From Tabrizicola flagellatus (GTDB lineage Bacteria; Pseudomonadota; Alphaproteobacteria; Rhodobacterales; Rhodobacteraceae): a DNA stretch of 64,000 nucleotides. Below, piece after piece: positions 41,295 through 50,434 of this stretch. A program made the position numbers and the translations under genes. Under the pieces are notes generated by a model. The model had not been told where the DNA came from. It worked only from the letters and a program-made list of their open reading frames with translations, and made no database searches. The stretch's first letter is position 1. Every line of letters starts with the position of its first letter. The stretch is taken from positions 248,001 to 312,000 of the forward strand of contig NZ_VMDU01000001.1 in the NCBI RefSeq assembly GCF_008271465.1, read 5' to 3'.

Positions 41295-41382
41295 CGCGAT
41301 CCTCCGTTTCTTGGCAGCTAACCGGCGCAACGCCGGGCGGTCAACCGTTGACCCTGCCGCCTCGCCGCCGCAAGGTCGCCCC

Positions 41383-44169
41383 ATGACCCTTGCCGCCCGC
41401 ATCACCCGCCTGCCCATCCCCTTCGACCCCGCCGCCGCTGCCGACCTGCGCGCCGAACTGTCCGGCTTCGCGCCCGAGGTGATGGACCTGATGGCGGCGA
41501 CAGCGGCCTGCAGCCCTTATCTGCGCGGATTGATGCAGCGGGAGGCCGACTGGCTGCGTGGGGCGGTCGAGAACCCAGAAGCGGCCCTTGATGCAACTCT
41601 CCTGTCCGCCACCCACCTGACCGCCGACGCCCTCCCGCTTGGGCTTCGCGAAGCCAAACGCCGCGTCGCCCTTCTTGCCGCGCTGTGCGACCTTGGCGGC
41701 GCGTGGCCGCTGGAAGTGGTTACAGGCGCACTGACCCGACTTGCCGACACCGCCGTCCACCTGTCGCTCACCGCCCTCGTTGCCGAGGAGATCCGGCGCG
41801 GCAAGCTTCCCGGAGCGACCCTCGAGGATGCCGCAACGGCGGGTGGCATGGTGGCGCTGGCAATGGGCAAAATGGGGGCGGGGGAACTCAACTATTCCTC
41901 CGACATCGACCTCATCTGCCTGTTCGACGAAACCCGCTATCCGGGCGAAGAGCAGGAGGCCCGCGCGAGCTTCATCAAGGTCACCCGGCGGATGACGGCG
42001 ATCCTTTCGGATGCGACCGACGGTTATGTGTTCCGCTCCGACCTGCGCCTGCGCCCCGACGCGTCCGTCACCCCCGTCTGCCTGTCGATGGCCGCGGCCG
42101 AGGCCTATTACGAAGCCGAGGGGCGCACCTGGGAACGCGCCGCCTACATCAAGGCGCGGCCCTGCGGCGGGGATATCGCGGCGGGGGAACGCTTCCTCAA
42201 GGCCCTGACTCCCTTCGTCTGGCGCAAGCACCTCGATTTCGTGGCGATCCAGGATGCCCACGACATGCGTCTGCGCATCCGCGACCACCGCGGCCTGCAC
42301 GGGCCGATCACGGTGGAAGGCCACAACATGAAACTCGGTGCGGGCGGGATCCGCGAGATCGAATTCTTCACCCAGACCCGCCAGCTCATCGCCGGGGGGC
42401 GCGACCCCTCGTTGCGAGACCGCACCACGGTGGGCGGTCTGGCCGCACTTGCCGCCAAGGGCTGGGTTCCGACGGAGGTCGCAGACGAACTGACCACCCT
42501 CTACCGCGCGCACCGCGAGGTGGAGCACCGGCTCCAAATGGTGAACGACGCCCAGACCCATTCGATACCGACCAGCGCCGAGGGCGTGGCCCGCATCGCT
42601 GCCTTCTGTGGCCAGAGCGAAGCCGAGTTCAGGGCCGGTCTCCTGGATCGCCTGACCCGGACCGACCGCCTGACCGAGGGCTTCTTCTCTCCTGGCGAGG
42701 TCGAGGACGGGCCGGAGCTTTCGGACAAGGCGCGCGAGATCACGAGGGGTTGGGAAAACTATCCGGCGCTGCGATCGGACCGGGCGCAGGCGATCTTCCG
42801 GCGTCTGCGCCCACGCTTCCTCAAGGGCCTGGCCCGGGCTGCCAACCCGGACGAGGCGCTGAGCGCGCTTGACGGGTTCCTCGCGAAACTGCCGGCCGGG
42901 GTGCAGATATTCGCGCTGTTCGAGGCGAATCCGACGCTGATCGACCTCATCATCGACATCGCCGGATCGGCCCCGGCTCTAGCGCAGTATCTCGCGCGCA
43001 ACGCGGCCGTGCTCGACGGGGTGATCGGTGGCAGCTTCTGGGGCGAGTGGCCGGGGACGGCGGCGTTGCGCGCCGAGCTTCAGGCGCGTCTTGCCCCGGC
43101 GCCCGACTACGAGGGCCGGCTCGACATGGCGCGGCGCTGGATGAAGGAATGGCACTTCCGCGTCGGCGTCCACCACCTGCGCGGGCTGATCGACGGGTTC
43201 GAGGCCGGAAAGCAGTACGCCGACCTCGCCGAGGCCGTGGTGCAGGTGATCTGGAGCGAAGCCACCGCCGACTTCGTCCGCAAGCACGGGGCGATGCCGG
43301 GGCGCGGCGCGGTGGTGGTCGGCATGGGGTCGATGGGGGCCGCCCGTCTGAATGCCGGGTCGGACCTGGATCTGATCGTGATCTACGACGATCAGGGGGT
43401 CGAGGGCTCGGACGGCCCCCGGCCGCTGGCGACGCGCCCCTATTACGCGCGTCTGACCCAGGCCCTGGTCACGGCGCTGACCGCCCAGATGCCGGAGGGC
43501 CGGCTTTACGAGGTGGACATGCGGCTGCGACCCTCGGGCCGGGCGGGTCCGGTGGCGACGAGCCTGCACAGCTTCACCACCTACCAGGAGACCGAGGCCT
43601 GGACCTGGGAACATCTTGCCCTGACCCGCGCCCGGGTGCTGGCGGGCGAGCCGACGCTGGCCGGCGAGGTCGAAGCCTTCCGCCGCGAACTCCTGGCCCG
43701 AAAGGGGAAGGGAGACCGGGTCAGGCGCGACGTGGCCGAGATGCGGGCGCGGCTTGCCGCGGCAAAACCGGCGCAAGGGGCCTGGGACGCCAAGAACGGC
43801 CCAGGCCGGATCATGGACATCGAGCTTGCCGCGCAGACCGTGGCGCTGATCGCGGGCAGCCCCGCCCGCGGGGTGGAACGCCAGTTGGCGGCGGCGGGCC
43901 GGATCATGCCGGATTCGGACGTGCAACTGCTGACCTCAGCCTACAGGCTTCTGTGGCGACTGCATGCTGGGGCGCGGCTTCTCAGCGAGAGGGCGCTCGA
44001 CTGGCAAAGCCTGGGCGAGGGCGGCCGGGCCTTCCTGTTGCGGGAGACCGGGGCGGCGGACGCGGCGGCTCTGGCCGAAGCCCTGGCGCGGGCGGTGTCG
44101 GATGCGGAGGCGGCGGTGACGCGACTGGTGGGGACGTCGGATGGGGAGACGGGCGATGGAACTGGCTGA
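41383..44169 (+). CDS. glnE: Bifunctional glutamine synthetase adenylyltransferase/adenylyl-removing enzyme GlnE
   Basis: A 928-residue enzyme that adds and removes AMP on glutamine synthetase in response to PII, tuning nitrogen assimilation. It has two nucleotidyltransferase domains: the removing domain has MGKMGAGELNYSSDIDLICLFD (about 164-185), and the adenylyl-transferase domain has GMGSMGAARLNAGSDLDLIVIYD (about 646-668). Helical regulatory segments lie between and after. Length is close to the 940-950 of E. coli. The start codon is set by the conserved length and by a good position after the divergent gene. Confidence 0.96.
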   Translation: MTLAARITRLPIPFDPAAAADLRAELSGFAPEVMDLMAATAACSPYLRGLMQREADWLRGAVENPEAALDATLLSATHLTADALPLGLREAKRRVALLAALCDLGGAWPLEVVTGALTRLADTAVHLSLTALVAEEIRRGKLPGATLEDAATAGGMVALAMGKMGAGELNYSSDIDLICLFDETRYPGEEQEARASFIKVTRRMTAILSDATDGYVFRSDLRLRPDASVTPVCLSMAAAEAYYEAEGRTWERAAYIKARPCGGDIAAGERFLKALTPFVWRKHLDFVAIQDAHDMRLRIRDHRGLHGPITVEGHNMKLGAGGIREIEFFTQTRQLIAGGRDPSLRDRTTVGGLAALAAKGWVPTEVADELTTLYRAHREVEHRLQMVNDAQTHSIPTSAEGVARIAAFCGQSEAEFRAGLLDRLTRTDRLTEGFFSPGEVEDGPELSDKAREITRGWENYPALRSDRAQAIFRRLRPRFLKGLARAANPDEALSALDGFLAKLPAGVQIFALFEANPTLIDLIIDIAGSAPALAQYLARNAAVLDGVIGGSFWGEWPGTAALRAELQARLAPAPDYEGRLDMARRWMKEWHFRVGVHHLRGLIDGFEAGKQYADLAEAVVQVIWSEATADFVRKHGAMPGRGAVVVGMGSMGAARLNAGSDLDLIVIYDDQGVEGSDGPRPLATRPYYARLTQALVTALTAQMPEGRLYEVDMRLRPSGRAGPVATSLHSFTTYQETEAWTWEHLALTRARVLAGEPTLAGEVEAFRRELLARKGKGDRVRRDVAEMRARLAAAKPAQGAWDAKNGPGRIMDIELAAQTVALIAGSPARGVERQLAAAGRIMPDSDVQLLTSAYRLLWRLHAGARLLSERALDWQSLGEGGRAFLLRETGAADAAALAEALARAVSDAEAAVTRLVGTSDGETGDGTG

Positions 44170-44431
44170 GGCGGACCCGAAGGGGCTGGTCCGGGAAAGC
44201 TACCGGATCGAAGGGATCACGGCCGGGGAATGTCGCTCGATCTTCATGGACTGGGCGCTGTCGATCCCGGTCGGAGCGCCGGTCCCGGACGCCGTGCGGA
44301 CCCTGATTGCGACCTACGCCACGGCTCATCCCGACCACCCTATGACAGCCGTTCTCCGCCAGGCACTGACGGCACCCGACGTTCCCCGCCGCCGAGGGGG
44401 GCGCACCGGGCGCCTCGGCGCCGGCGCCTGA
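44156..44431 (+). CDS. Conserved small protein coupled to glnE, function unknown
   Basis: A 91-residue protein. The first 70 residues are well formed (LVRESYRIEGITAGECRSIFMDWALSIPVG, DAVRTLIATYATAHPDHPM), the end is basic and of low complexity. It starts 14 bp inside the glnE end, so translation is probably linked. I do not recognise a domain. ATG 44156 is preferred over 44141 because it follows a purine-rich stretch. Confidence 0.7.
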   Translation: MELAEADPKGLVRESYRIEGITAGECRSIFMDWALSIPVGAPVPDAVRTLIATYATAHPDHPMTAVLRQALTAPDVPRRRGGRTGRLGAGA

Positions 44432-44473
44432 CCGCGAACCGGCGGCGGCGCCATCGGTTCTCGCGGCGGATGT

Positions 44474-45121
44474 TCAGGTGCTGCGGGGCAGGGCGGCGGC
44501 TTCCCGGGCAAGCGTCGTGATCGCCGCCCAATCGCCCCTGGCCATGGCCTCCTTCGGCGCGACCCAGCTGCCCCCGACGCAGAGGATGTTCCCGAGGCCG
44601 AGGTAGTCCGGCGCGATCTTCAGGCTGATCCCGCCCGTCGGACAGAATTTCACCTGCGGAATGGGCGAGCCGATCGACTTGAGATAGGCTGCGCCGCCCG
44701 CCTGTTCGGCCGGGAAGAATTTCTGCACGGTGTAGCCCTTCTCCAGCAGAGCCATGATCTCGCTGGCGGTCGCTGCGCCCGGAAGAAGCGGCAGCCCCTC
44801 GTCCTCGCAGGCCGCGATGAGGCGGTCGGTCGCACCCGGCGAAACCCCGAAGGTCGCCCCTGCCGCCTTGGCCGCCGTCACATCGGCAGGCGTCAGCAGC
44901 GTGCCGGCGCCCACGACACCGCCCGCGACCTCGGCCATCGCCCGGATCGCATCCAGGGCGCAAGGCGTGCGCAACGTCACCTCGAGCGCCGGCAGGCCAC
45001 CGGCGACCAGCGCCTCGGCCAGAGGTCTGGCATGGGCAAGATCCTCGATCACCAGAACGGGGACAACGGGGGCGAGGCGGCAGATCTCTGCGGCTTTCGC
45101 GGATTGCAGGGAGGGGGTCAT
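44474..45121 (-). CDS. eda: 2-dehydro-3-deoxy-phosphogluconate aldolase (KDPG aldolase)
   Basis: A 215-residue class I aldolase that splits KDPG into pyruvate and glyceraldehyde-3-phosphate. The Schiff-base lysine is in [12 protein letters not shown], and CPTGGIS is the C-terminal phosphate-binding motif. [14 protein letters not shown] with [12 protein letters not shown] complete the barrel. It is downstream of edd, so the Entner-Doudoroff pathway is complete as a two-gene unit. A gap of about 150 bp with a repeat-like element separates them. Confidence 0.95.
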   Translation of the reverse strand: MTPSLQSAKAAEICRLAPVVPVLVIEDLAHARPLAEALVAGGLPALEVTLRTPCALDAIRAMAEVAGGVVGAGTLLTPADVTAAKAAGATFGVSPGATDRLIAACEDEGLPLLPGAATASEIMALLEKGYTVQKFFPAEQAGGAAYLKSIGSPIPQVKFCPTGGISLKIAPDYLGLGNILCVGGSWVAPKEAMARGDWAAITTLAREAAALPRST

Positions 45122-45173
45122 TGTCTTGGCTCCTTCGGGCCCCGGCGTCGGTGCGGGGTGGGCGGCAGGGTCG

Positions 45174-45206
45174 CCTCCGGCGGGAGTATTTGCGAAAGGG
45201 CAAATG
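45174..45206. repeat. Short intergenic repeat-like element between edd and eda
   Basis: CCTCCGGCGGGAGTATTTGCGAAAGG resembles the element at 18844 (core GGGATATTTGCGGACAG). The sequence fills part of the edd-eda gap and has a short palindrome CCTCCGGCGGG. Whether it is a dispersed repeat needs a genome-wide count. Confidence 0.4.
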
Positions 45207-45275
45207 CGGGTGCTGCACCTGCGCGTTTCGGTCTTCTCCCGCCGGCGGCAGTGGCAGATCGACCGGGCGAGCCGG

Positions 45276-47081
45276 TCAGATGACGAGGGCCCCGCCGGTG
45301 TCGGCGGAGCCGGCATGGCGGCGGAAGGCGGCAAAGAGTTCGCGGCCGATACCGTATTCGTTGGCGGAGAGGTCGGCCTCTGCCGGGCTGCGGCTGTCGA
45401 AATCGGGCGCCAGCACCGACAACGTCCCGGCCACCGCGTCGAGGCGAACGATGTCGCCGTCGCGCAACCGGGCGAGCGGACCGCCGGCGGCCGCCTCGGG
45501 GGCGACATGGATTGCCGCCGGCACCTTGCCGCTCGCGCCCGACATCCGGCCATCGGTCACCAGCGCGACCTTCAGCCCGCGGTCCTGCAGCACCGAAAGC
45601 GTCGGGGTCAGCGAGTGCAACTCCGGCATGCCGTTGGCCTTCGGTCCCTGGAAACGGACCACCACCACCGTGTCGGAGGTGAACTCGCCTGCCTTGAAGG
45701 CGGCCTTCACCGCATCCTGGCTGTGAAACACCCGCGCGGGTGCCTCGATGACTTGGCGCTCGGGCGCCACGGCGGAAATCTTGATGACGCCACGCCCGAG
45801 GTTGCCGCCGAGCAGCCTCAGTCCGCCCTGCGGCGCGAAGGGGTCGGCCACCGGACGGACGATCCGGTCGTTCAGGCTGGCGGTCGGACCGTCGCGCCAC
45901 GCGAGGCGCCCGCCCTCCAGCACCGGCTCCTGCCGGTAGGCGGCGAGCCCCTCGCCGGCGACGGTTTTCGCATCGGGATGCAGGAGGCCCGCATCCAGAA
46001 GCTGTCCGATAAGGAACTGAAGCCCCCCGGCCGCATGGAAGTGGTTCACGTCCGCCAGGCCGTTGGGATAGACCTTGGCCAGCAGCGGCACGGCCTCCGA
46101 CAGCTCGGCGAAGTCTTCCAGGTCGAGGATCACGCCCGACGCGCGGGCCATGGCGGGAAGGTGCAGGACCAGATTGGTGGACCCGCCCGTCGCCATCAGC
46201 CCGACGATGCCGTTGACATAGGCGCGCTCGTCCAGGATCTCGCCAACCGGGCGAAAATCGTTGCCGAGGGCGGTGATCGCCGCCGCCCGCTCGACGGCGG
46301 CGACCGTCAGGGCCTCACGCAGGGGGGTGCCGGGGTTGACAAAGCTCGCGCCGGGCAGGTGGAGCCCCATGATCTCCATCAGCATCTGGTTGGTGTTGGC
46401 GGTGCCGTAGAAGGTGCAGGTTCCAGGGCCGTGATAGCTGGCCATTTCGGCCGCCATCAGTTCTGCCCGCGTGGCCCGGCCCTCGGCATAGGCGTTGCGG
46501 ACGGCGGATTTCTGGTCATTCGGAATCCCGCTCGTCATCGGGCCGGCGGGGACGAAGACCGCGGGGACATGGCCGAAGGTCGCGGCGGCGATGACGAGGC
46601 CGGGCACGATCTTGTCGCAAACGCCGAGATAGAGTGCTGCGTCAAAGCAGTTGTGGCTCATCGCCACCCCTGCGGCCAGCGCGATGACGTCGCGGCTGAA
46701 CAGCGACAGCTCCATCCCCGGCTGGCCTTGCGTGACCCCGTCGCACATTGCCGGCACCCCGCCGGCCACCTGGGCCGTGACGCCCGCCTTCGCCGCCGCC
46801 GCCCGGATGATGTCGGGATAGCGCTCGAAGGGCTGGTGCGCGGACAGCATGTCGTTGTAGGCCGTGACGATCCCGATGTTGGGCACCTTGGCCGCCGCGA
46901 GCGCTTCCCTGGCCGGTCCCATCGCGGCATAGGCATGGGCCTGGTTGCCGCAGCTGAGATGAGCGCGCACCGGCCCGTCCGAGACGGCCCGGCGCATGCG
47001 CTCGAGATACAGTCCCCTGGCTTCTGCGGATCGGGCGCGGATGCGGTCGGTCACGCGGGCGATGGTGGGGTGCATTGTCAT
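45276..47081 (-). CDS. edd: Phosphogluconate dehydratase Edd
   Basis: A 601-residue 4Fe-4S dehydratase that turns 6-phosphogluconate into KDPG, the entry step of the Entner-Doudoroff pathway. It belongs to the IlvD/Edd superfamily; [38 protein letters not shown] and [23 protein letters not shown] are characteristic, and the cysteines of these motifs bind the cluster. The start ATG 47081 is set by the motif [17 protein letters not shown]. It is preceded by a perfect palindromic operator in its promoter. Confidence 0.96.
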   Translation of the reverse strand: MTMHPTIARVTDRIRARSAEARGLYLERMRRAVSDGPVRAHLSCGNQAHAYAAMGPAREALAAAKVPNIGIVTAYNDMLSAHQPFERYPDIIRAAAAKAGVTAQVAGGVPAMCDGVTQGQPGMELSLFSRDVIALAAGVAMSHNCFDAALYLGVCDKIVPGLVIAAATFGHVPAVFVPAGPMTSGIPNDQKSAVRNAYAEGRATRAELMAAEMASYHGPGTCTFYGTANTNQMLMEIMGLHLPGASFVNPGTPLREALTVAAVERAAAITALGNDFRPVGEILDERAYVNGIVGLMATGGSTNLVLHLPAMARASGVILDLEDFAELSEAVPLLAKVYPNGLADVNHFHAAGGLQFLIGQLLDAGLLHPDAKTVAGEGLAAYRQEPVLEGGRLAWRDGPTASLNDRIVRPVADPFAPQGGLRLLGGNLGRGVIKISAVAPERQVIEAPARVFHSQDAVKAAFKAGEFTSDTVVVVRFQGPKANGMPELHSLTPTLSVLQDRGLKVALVTDGRMSGASGKVPAAIHVAPEAAAGGPLARLRDGDIVRLDAVAGTLSVLAPDFDSRSPAEADLSANEYGIGRELFAAFRRHAGSADTGGALVI

Positions 47082-47128
47082 GTCGGCTTCCGGTTTGGGG
47101 CAGTTCGCTTGCGGGCAGTTCGGTCTCG

Positions 47129-47157
47129 TCTATAGCAGCATCTGTTAGCGCTAACAA
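47129..47157 (-). promoter_or_regulatory. edd-eda promoter with CceR-type operator
   Basis: On the minus strand TTGTTA (47152-47157) and TATAGA (47129-47134) are separated by exactly 17 bp. The -35 box overlaps the perfect palindrome TGTTAGCGCTAACA (47143-47156), a LacI-family type site. In Rhodobacter sphaeroides the LacI-family regulator CceR controls the same pathway through closely similar TGTTA-CG-TAACA sites, as I recall. CceR itself is not in the window. Confidence 0.8.
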
Positions 47158-47335
47158 TCGCTATTGGACCCGATCCGGCATCATTCTGCGCCCGTCGTTG
47201 TGTTTGCTGACCAGCGGTCTGCAATCTGCACATAAATGCCCGATTGTCAGCGGAATCTTTACCCGCACTGGTCAAAAAGCCAACAAACAAACGTGGGATC
47301 GACGGGTATCACCCGGAACCAGGAGACATCCCGCC

Positions 47336-47614
47336 ATGAAAACGATGAAGATCCTCGCTGCCGTCGCGGTTTCGCCCGTGCTGCTTTCCGCCGTTGTGTT
47401 CGCGTCGACCACCAATGTCGAGACGAAGGGCAAACCCGCCGTGGCCCCCAACCGGGCCGAGATCTTTGCCCAGGCCGAATGCGGCGCGTCGGCGTTCCGG
47501 GTCGCGGGCGAAGTCCAGAGCTGGCAGGACGCGTTGGCGGCCAGGCGGCTGCACGACCGCAGCGTCACGCTGGCTGCCGCCCAGTCCGGCGACTGCGCCG
47601 AGACCGACCGCTGA
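47336..47614 (+). CDS. Small exported protein, function unknown
   Basis: A 92-residue protein with a signal peptide (MKTMKILAAVAVSPVLLSAVVFA) likely cleaved near residue 23. The mature part is short, with one cysteine in QAECGASAFRVAG and a second near the end (DCAETD), so a disulfide is possible. AGGAGACATCCCGCC precedes the ATG. I do not recognise the family. It lies divergent from edd and before an RlmI-like gene. Confidence 0.65.
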   Translation: MKTMKILAAVAVSPVLLSAVVFASTTNVETKGKPAVAPNRAEIFAQAECGASAFRVAGEVQSWQDALAARRLHDRSVTLAAAQSGDCAETDR

Positions 47615-47724
47615 TCCGCGACCGGGCCGGGTGACACAGCCGGGCCCGGATACGCCCTTCCCGTGGTCGGGCAAACCGGCTAAGCGGATGCTGGATTGAC
47701 ACAGCGGAGGCGCGGGGGCGCCGG

Positions 47725-48942
47725 ATGACAGACGAGACAAGCTCGCCACGCGCGCGTCCGGTGGTGCGACTGAAGCCCCGGGCCGAGGCCCGGGCGATCC
47801 GGCATGGCTTTCCCTGGGTCTATGCCGATGAACTGGTGACGGACCGGCGCACCATGGCGCTGTCGCCTGGCGCTCTGGCCGTGCTGGAAGACGGCGAGAG
47901 GCGGCCCCTCGGCCTCGTGACCGTCAATCCGAGATCCAAGATCATCGCACGCATGCTGGACCGCGACCCGGCGGCCAGGATCGACCAGGCCTGGTTCGAG
48001 GCGCGCCTTGCACGCGCCGCAGCCCTGCGTAACCGCCTGTTCGACGCGCCCTTCTACCGACTGGCGCATGCCGAGGCGGACGGGTTGCCCGGCATCGTCA
48101 TCGACCGCTTCGGCGAGGTCGCGGTGGTCCAGCCCAATGCGGCCTGGGCCGAGGCCGCGCTGCCCGATCTCGTCGCCGCGCTGGTCGCGGTGAGCGGGGT
48201 GCGAACGGTCGTCAAGAACGGCCAGGGCCGGGCGCGGGGGCTGGAAGGGCTGGCCGAAGAGATGGCGGTGGTCCACGGGCCGGCGCCGCAGGGTCCGGTG
48301 CCGGTGCCGATGAACGGGGCAACCTACATGGCCGACCTGATGGGTGGGCAGAAGACCGGCCTGTTCTATGACCAGCGACCGAACCATGCCTTCGCGGCCA
48401 GGCTGGCGCGCGGGGCGCGCGTGCTGGACGTGTTTTCCCATGTCGGCGGGTTCGCTTTGGCCACTCTCGCCGGCGGTGCGGAAAGCGCGCTGGCCGTCGA
48501 TGCCTCGGCCCCCGCCCTTGCGCTGGCGGGGCAGGGAGCCTCAGCCTCGGGTTTCGGCGAGCGGCTGGCGACCCGGCAGGGCGATGCCTTCGAGGTGCTG
48601 GAGGCGCTGGGGGCCGAAGGCGCGCGTTTCGACCTGGTGATCTGCGATCCACCGGCCTTTGCGCCGGCGAAACCCGCGCTGGAGGCCGGCCTGCGCGCCT
48701 ATGAGCGGATCGCGCGGCTGGCCGCGCCGCTGGTCGCACCTGGGGGCTATCTGGTCCTGTGTTCCTGCTCGCATGCCGCCGATCTTCAGGCCTTCCGCAA
48801 CGCCAGCGCCCGGGGCATCGGGCGGGGCGGGCGGCGGGGGCAGATCACCCACACCGGCTTTGCCGGGCCGGACCATCCGGTCCTGCCGCAACTGGCGGAG
48901 AGCTCCTACCTCAAGGCCCTGGTCTTCCGGCTGGACGGCTGA
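47725..48942 (+). CDS. RlmI-like 23S rRNA (cytosine-C5) methyltransferase
   Basis: A 405-residue SAM-dependent methyltransferase. The N-terminal PUA domain (about 13-90) opens with VVRLKPRAEARAIRHGFPWVY. The Rossmann domain has MADLMGGQKTGLFYDQRPNHAF, VLDVFSHVGGFALATLAGGA and the catalytic IV motif ICDPPAFAP, with the active-site region CSCSHAADLQAF. RlmI methylates C1962 of 23S rRNA in E. coli; the same position is likely but not proven here. Its stop shares a base with the next gene start (TGATG). Confidence 0.9.
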   Translation: MTDETSSPRARPVVRLKPRAEARAIRHGFPWVYADELVTDRRTMALSPGALAVLEDGERRPLGLVTVNPRSKIIARMLDRDPAARIDQAWFEARLARAAALRNRLFDAPFYRLAHAEADGLPGIVIDRFGEVAVVQPNAAWAEAALPDLVAALVAVSGVRTVVKNGQGRARGLEGLAEEMAVVHGPAPQGPVPVPMNGATYMADLMGGQKTGLFYDQRPNHAFAARLARGARVLDVFSHVGGFALATLAGGAESALAVDASAPALALAGQGASASGFGERLATRQGDAFEVLEALGAEGARFDLVICDPPAFAPAKPALEAGLRAYERIARLAAPLVAPGGYLVLCSCSHAADLQAFRNASARGIGRGGRRGQITHTGFAGPDHPVLPQLAESSYLKALVFRLDG

Positions 48943-49484
48943 TGAAGGCGGTCCTCGACGCCTGTGTCCTGTATCCCACGGTGCTGCGCGAGATCCTGCA
49001 GGGCGCGGGGGAGGCGGGGCTGTTCCAGCCGGTCTTTTCCGAACGGATCCTGCGCGAATGGGTGCTGGCGACGGCGAAGCTCGGGCCCGAGGCGCCGGCG
49101 ATCGCGGCGGGCGAAGCGGCGGCCTTCCGCGCAGCCTTCCCGCGCGGGCTGGTCCGCGACCATCCCGAAATCGAGGCGCGGCTGCTCCTGCCCGACCCGA
49201 ACGACCGGCATGTGCTGGCCACTGCAATCGCCAGCGGCGCCGATGCCATCGTCACCTTCAACGCGCAGGACTTCCCCGGCCATGTGCTGGCCGCCGAGGG
49301 CGTCGCCCGCCGCGATCCGGACGGTTTCCTGTGGGAATTGCAGTCCCGCCACCCCGAGGCGATGGCTGCCATCGTCGAGACGGTGCGCGCGAAGGCCGAG
49401 GCGATCTCGGGCCAGCCGGTCGGGCTGAAGGCCCTCTTGAAACGTGCCCGTCTTTACCGGCTGGCCAAGGCGATGGCTGCCTAG
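48942..49484 (+). CDS. PIN domain protein
   Basis: A 180-residue PIN-fold protein. The start AVLDACVLYPTVLREIL carries the first acidic residue, the second acid is in the following helix, and LLPDPNDRHVLATAIASGADAIVTFNAQDF contains the C-terminal acidic cluster, so the metal site looks complete. This resembles a family I know from Rhodobacter annotations rather than VapC. There is no antitoxin gene next to it; it is coupled to an RlmI-like gene instead, so it may act on RNA in a maintenance role. Its stop and the pdxA stop share one CTAG. Confidence 0.82.
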   Translation: MKAVLDACVLYPTVLREILQGAGEAGLFQPVFSERILREWVLATAKLGPEAPAIAAGEAAAFRAAFPRGLVRDHPEIEARLLLPDPNDRHVLATAIASGADAIVTFNAQDFPGHVLAAEGVARRDPDGFLWELQSRHPEAMAAIVETVRAKAEAISGQPVGLKALLKRARLYRLAKAMAA

Positions 49485-50434
49485 GCTCGGCGCGCGACGG
49501 CCATTTCCCGGGCGAGGCGCAGGGCGGCGATCAGGCTGGAGGGATCGGCCCGACCCTGTCCGGCGATGTCATAGGCGGTGCCGTGGTCGGGCGAAGTGCG
49601 CACGAAGGGCAGGCCCAGCGTCACGTTCACCCCGCCGGCAAAGTCGATGGTCTTGATCGGGATCAGCGCCTGGTCGTGATAGGTGCAGACCGCCGCATCA
49701 TAGCGGGCGCGGGCGGCAGCGTGGAACATCGTGTCGGCCGGCCATGGCCCGGTCACCTCCAGCCCCTCGGCCGCAAGGCGCGCAACAAGCGGACGGATCA
49801 TCCGCTCTTCCTCCCAGCCCATCGCGCCGCCTTCGCCGGCATGAGGGTTCAATCCGGCCACCGCGATGCGCGGGGACGGCAGCCCGAAATCGCGGACCAG
49901 CCCGGCATGGGTGATGCGGATCGTCTCTTCCAGAAGCGCCTCGGTCAGCGCTCCTGGCACCTCGGACAGGGGAATGTGGATCGTGGCCGGCACCACCCTG
50001 AGTCCGGGGCAAGCCAGCATCATCACCACCCGGCCCACCCCGGCGAGATGCGCAAGGAACTCGGTATGGCCCGGGAAGGCGAAGCCGGCGCCGTCCTTAA
50101 GCGCCTTCTTGTTGATCGGCGCGGTGCAGATCGCTCCGGCCATGCCGGCCGAGACGAGACGCACGGCGCGCTCGATTGCGGCAATGACACCGGCGGCATT
50201 GGCCGGGTCTGGACGGCCGGGCCGGGCCTCGGCGGCAAAATCCAGCCGGAGGACCGCAAGCGGCCCTTCACACGGTGCCTCACCTTCCTGGATCTCGCAC
50301 CAGGCTGTGCCGGGGGGCAGATGCCGGGGATCGCCGATCCACACGAACCTTTCGCCCGTGGCCCAAGCCTTGGCAGCGATCTCGGGGCCGATGCCGGCCG
50401 GATCGCCGCAGGTCACAAGGACGGTGTCGCTCAC
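49481..50434 (-). CDS. pdxA: 4-hydroxythreonine-4-phosphate dehydrogenase PdxA
   Basis: A 317-residue enzyme of pyridoxal phosphate synthesis. VTCGDPAGIGPEIAAKAW, ICTAPINKKAL, FPGHTEFLAHL and CTYHDQALIPIKTIDFAGGVNVTLGLPFVRTSPDHGTA are the family signatures, with the metal-binding histidines in HTEF, YHDQ and SPDHGT. The start is a GTG (50432-50434) in a GTGA overlap with the surA stop, chosen because it begins SDTVLVTCGD. rsmA, the usual next gene in proteobacteria, is not here; the gene is convergent with the PIN gene. Confidence 0.95.
   Translation of the reverse strand: MSDTVLVTCGDPAGIGPEIAAKAWATGERFVWIGDPRHLPPGTAWCEIQEGEAPCEGPLAVLRLDFAAEARPGRPDPANAAGVIAAIERAVRLVSAGMAGAICTAPINKKALKDGAGFAFPGHTEFLAHLAGVGRVVMMLACPGLRVVPATIHIPLSEVPGALTEALLEETIRITHAGLVRDFGLPSPRIAVAGLNPHAGEGGAMGWEEERMIRPLVARLAAEGLEVTGPWPADTMFHAAARARYDAAVCTYHDQALIPIKTIDFAGGVNVTLGLPFVRTSPDHGTAYDIAGQGRADPSSLIAALRLAREMAVARRA

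Noticed and set aside
48942-49484. VapBC toxin-antitoxin module
   Set aside because: No antitoxin gene lies before or after the PIN gene; the upstream neighbour is an rRNA methyltransferase.
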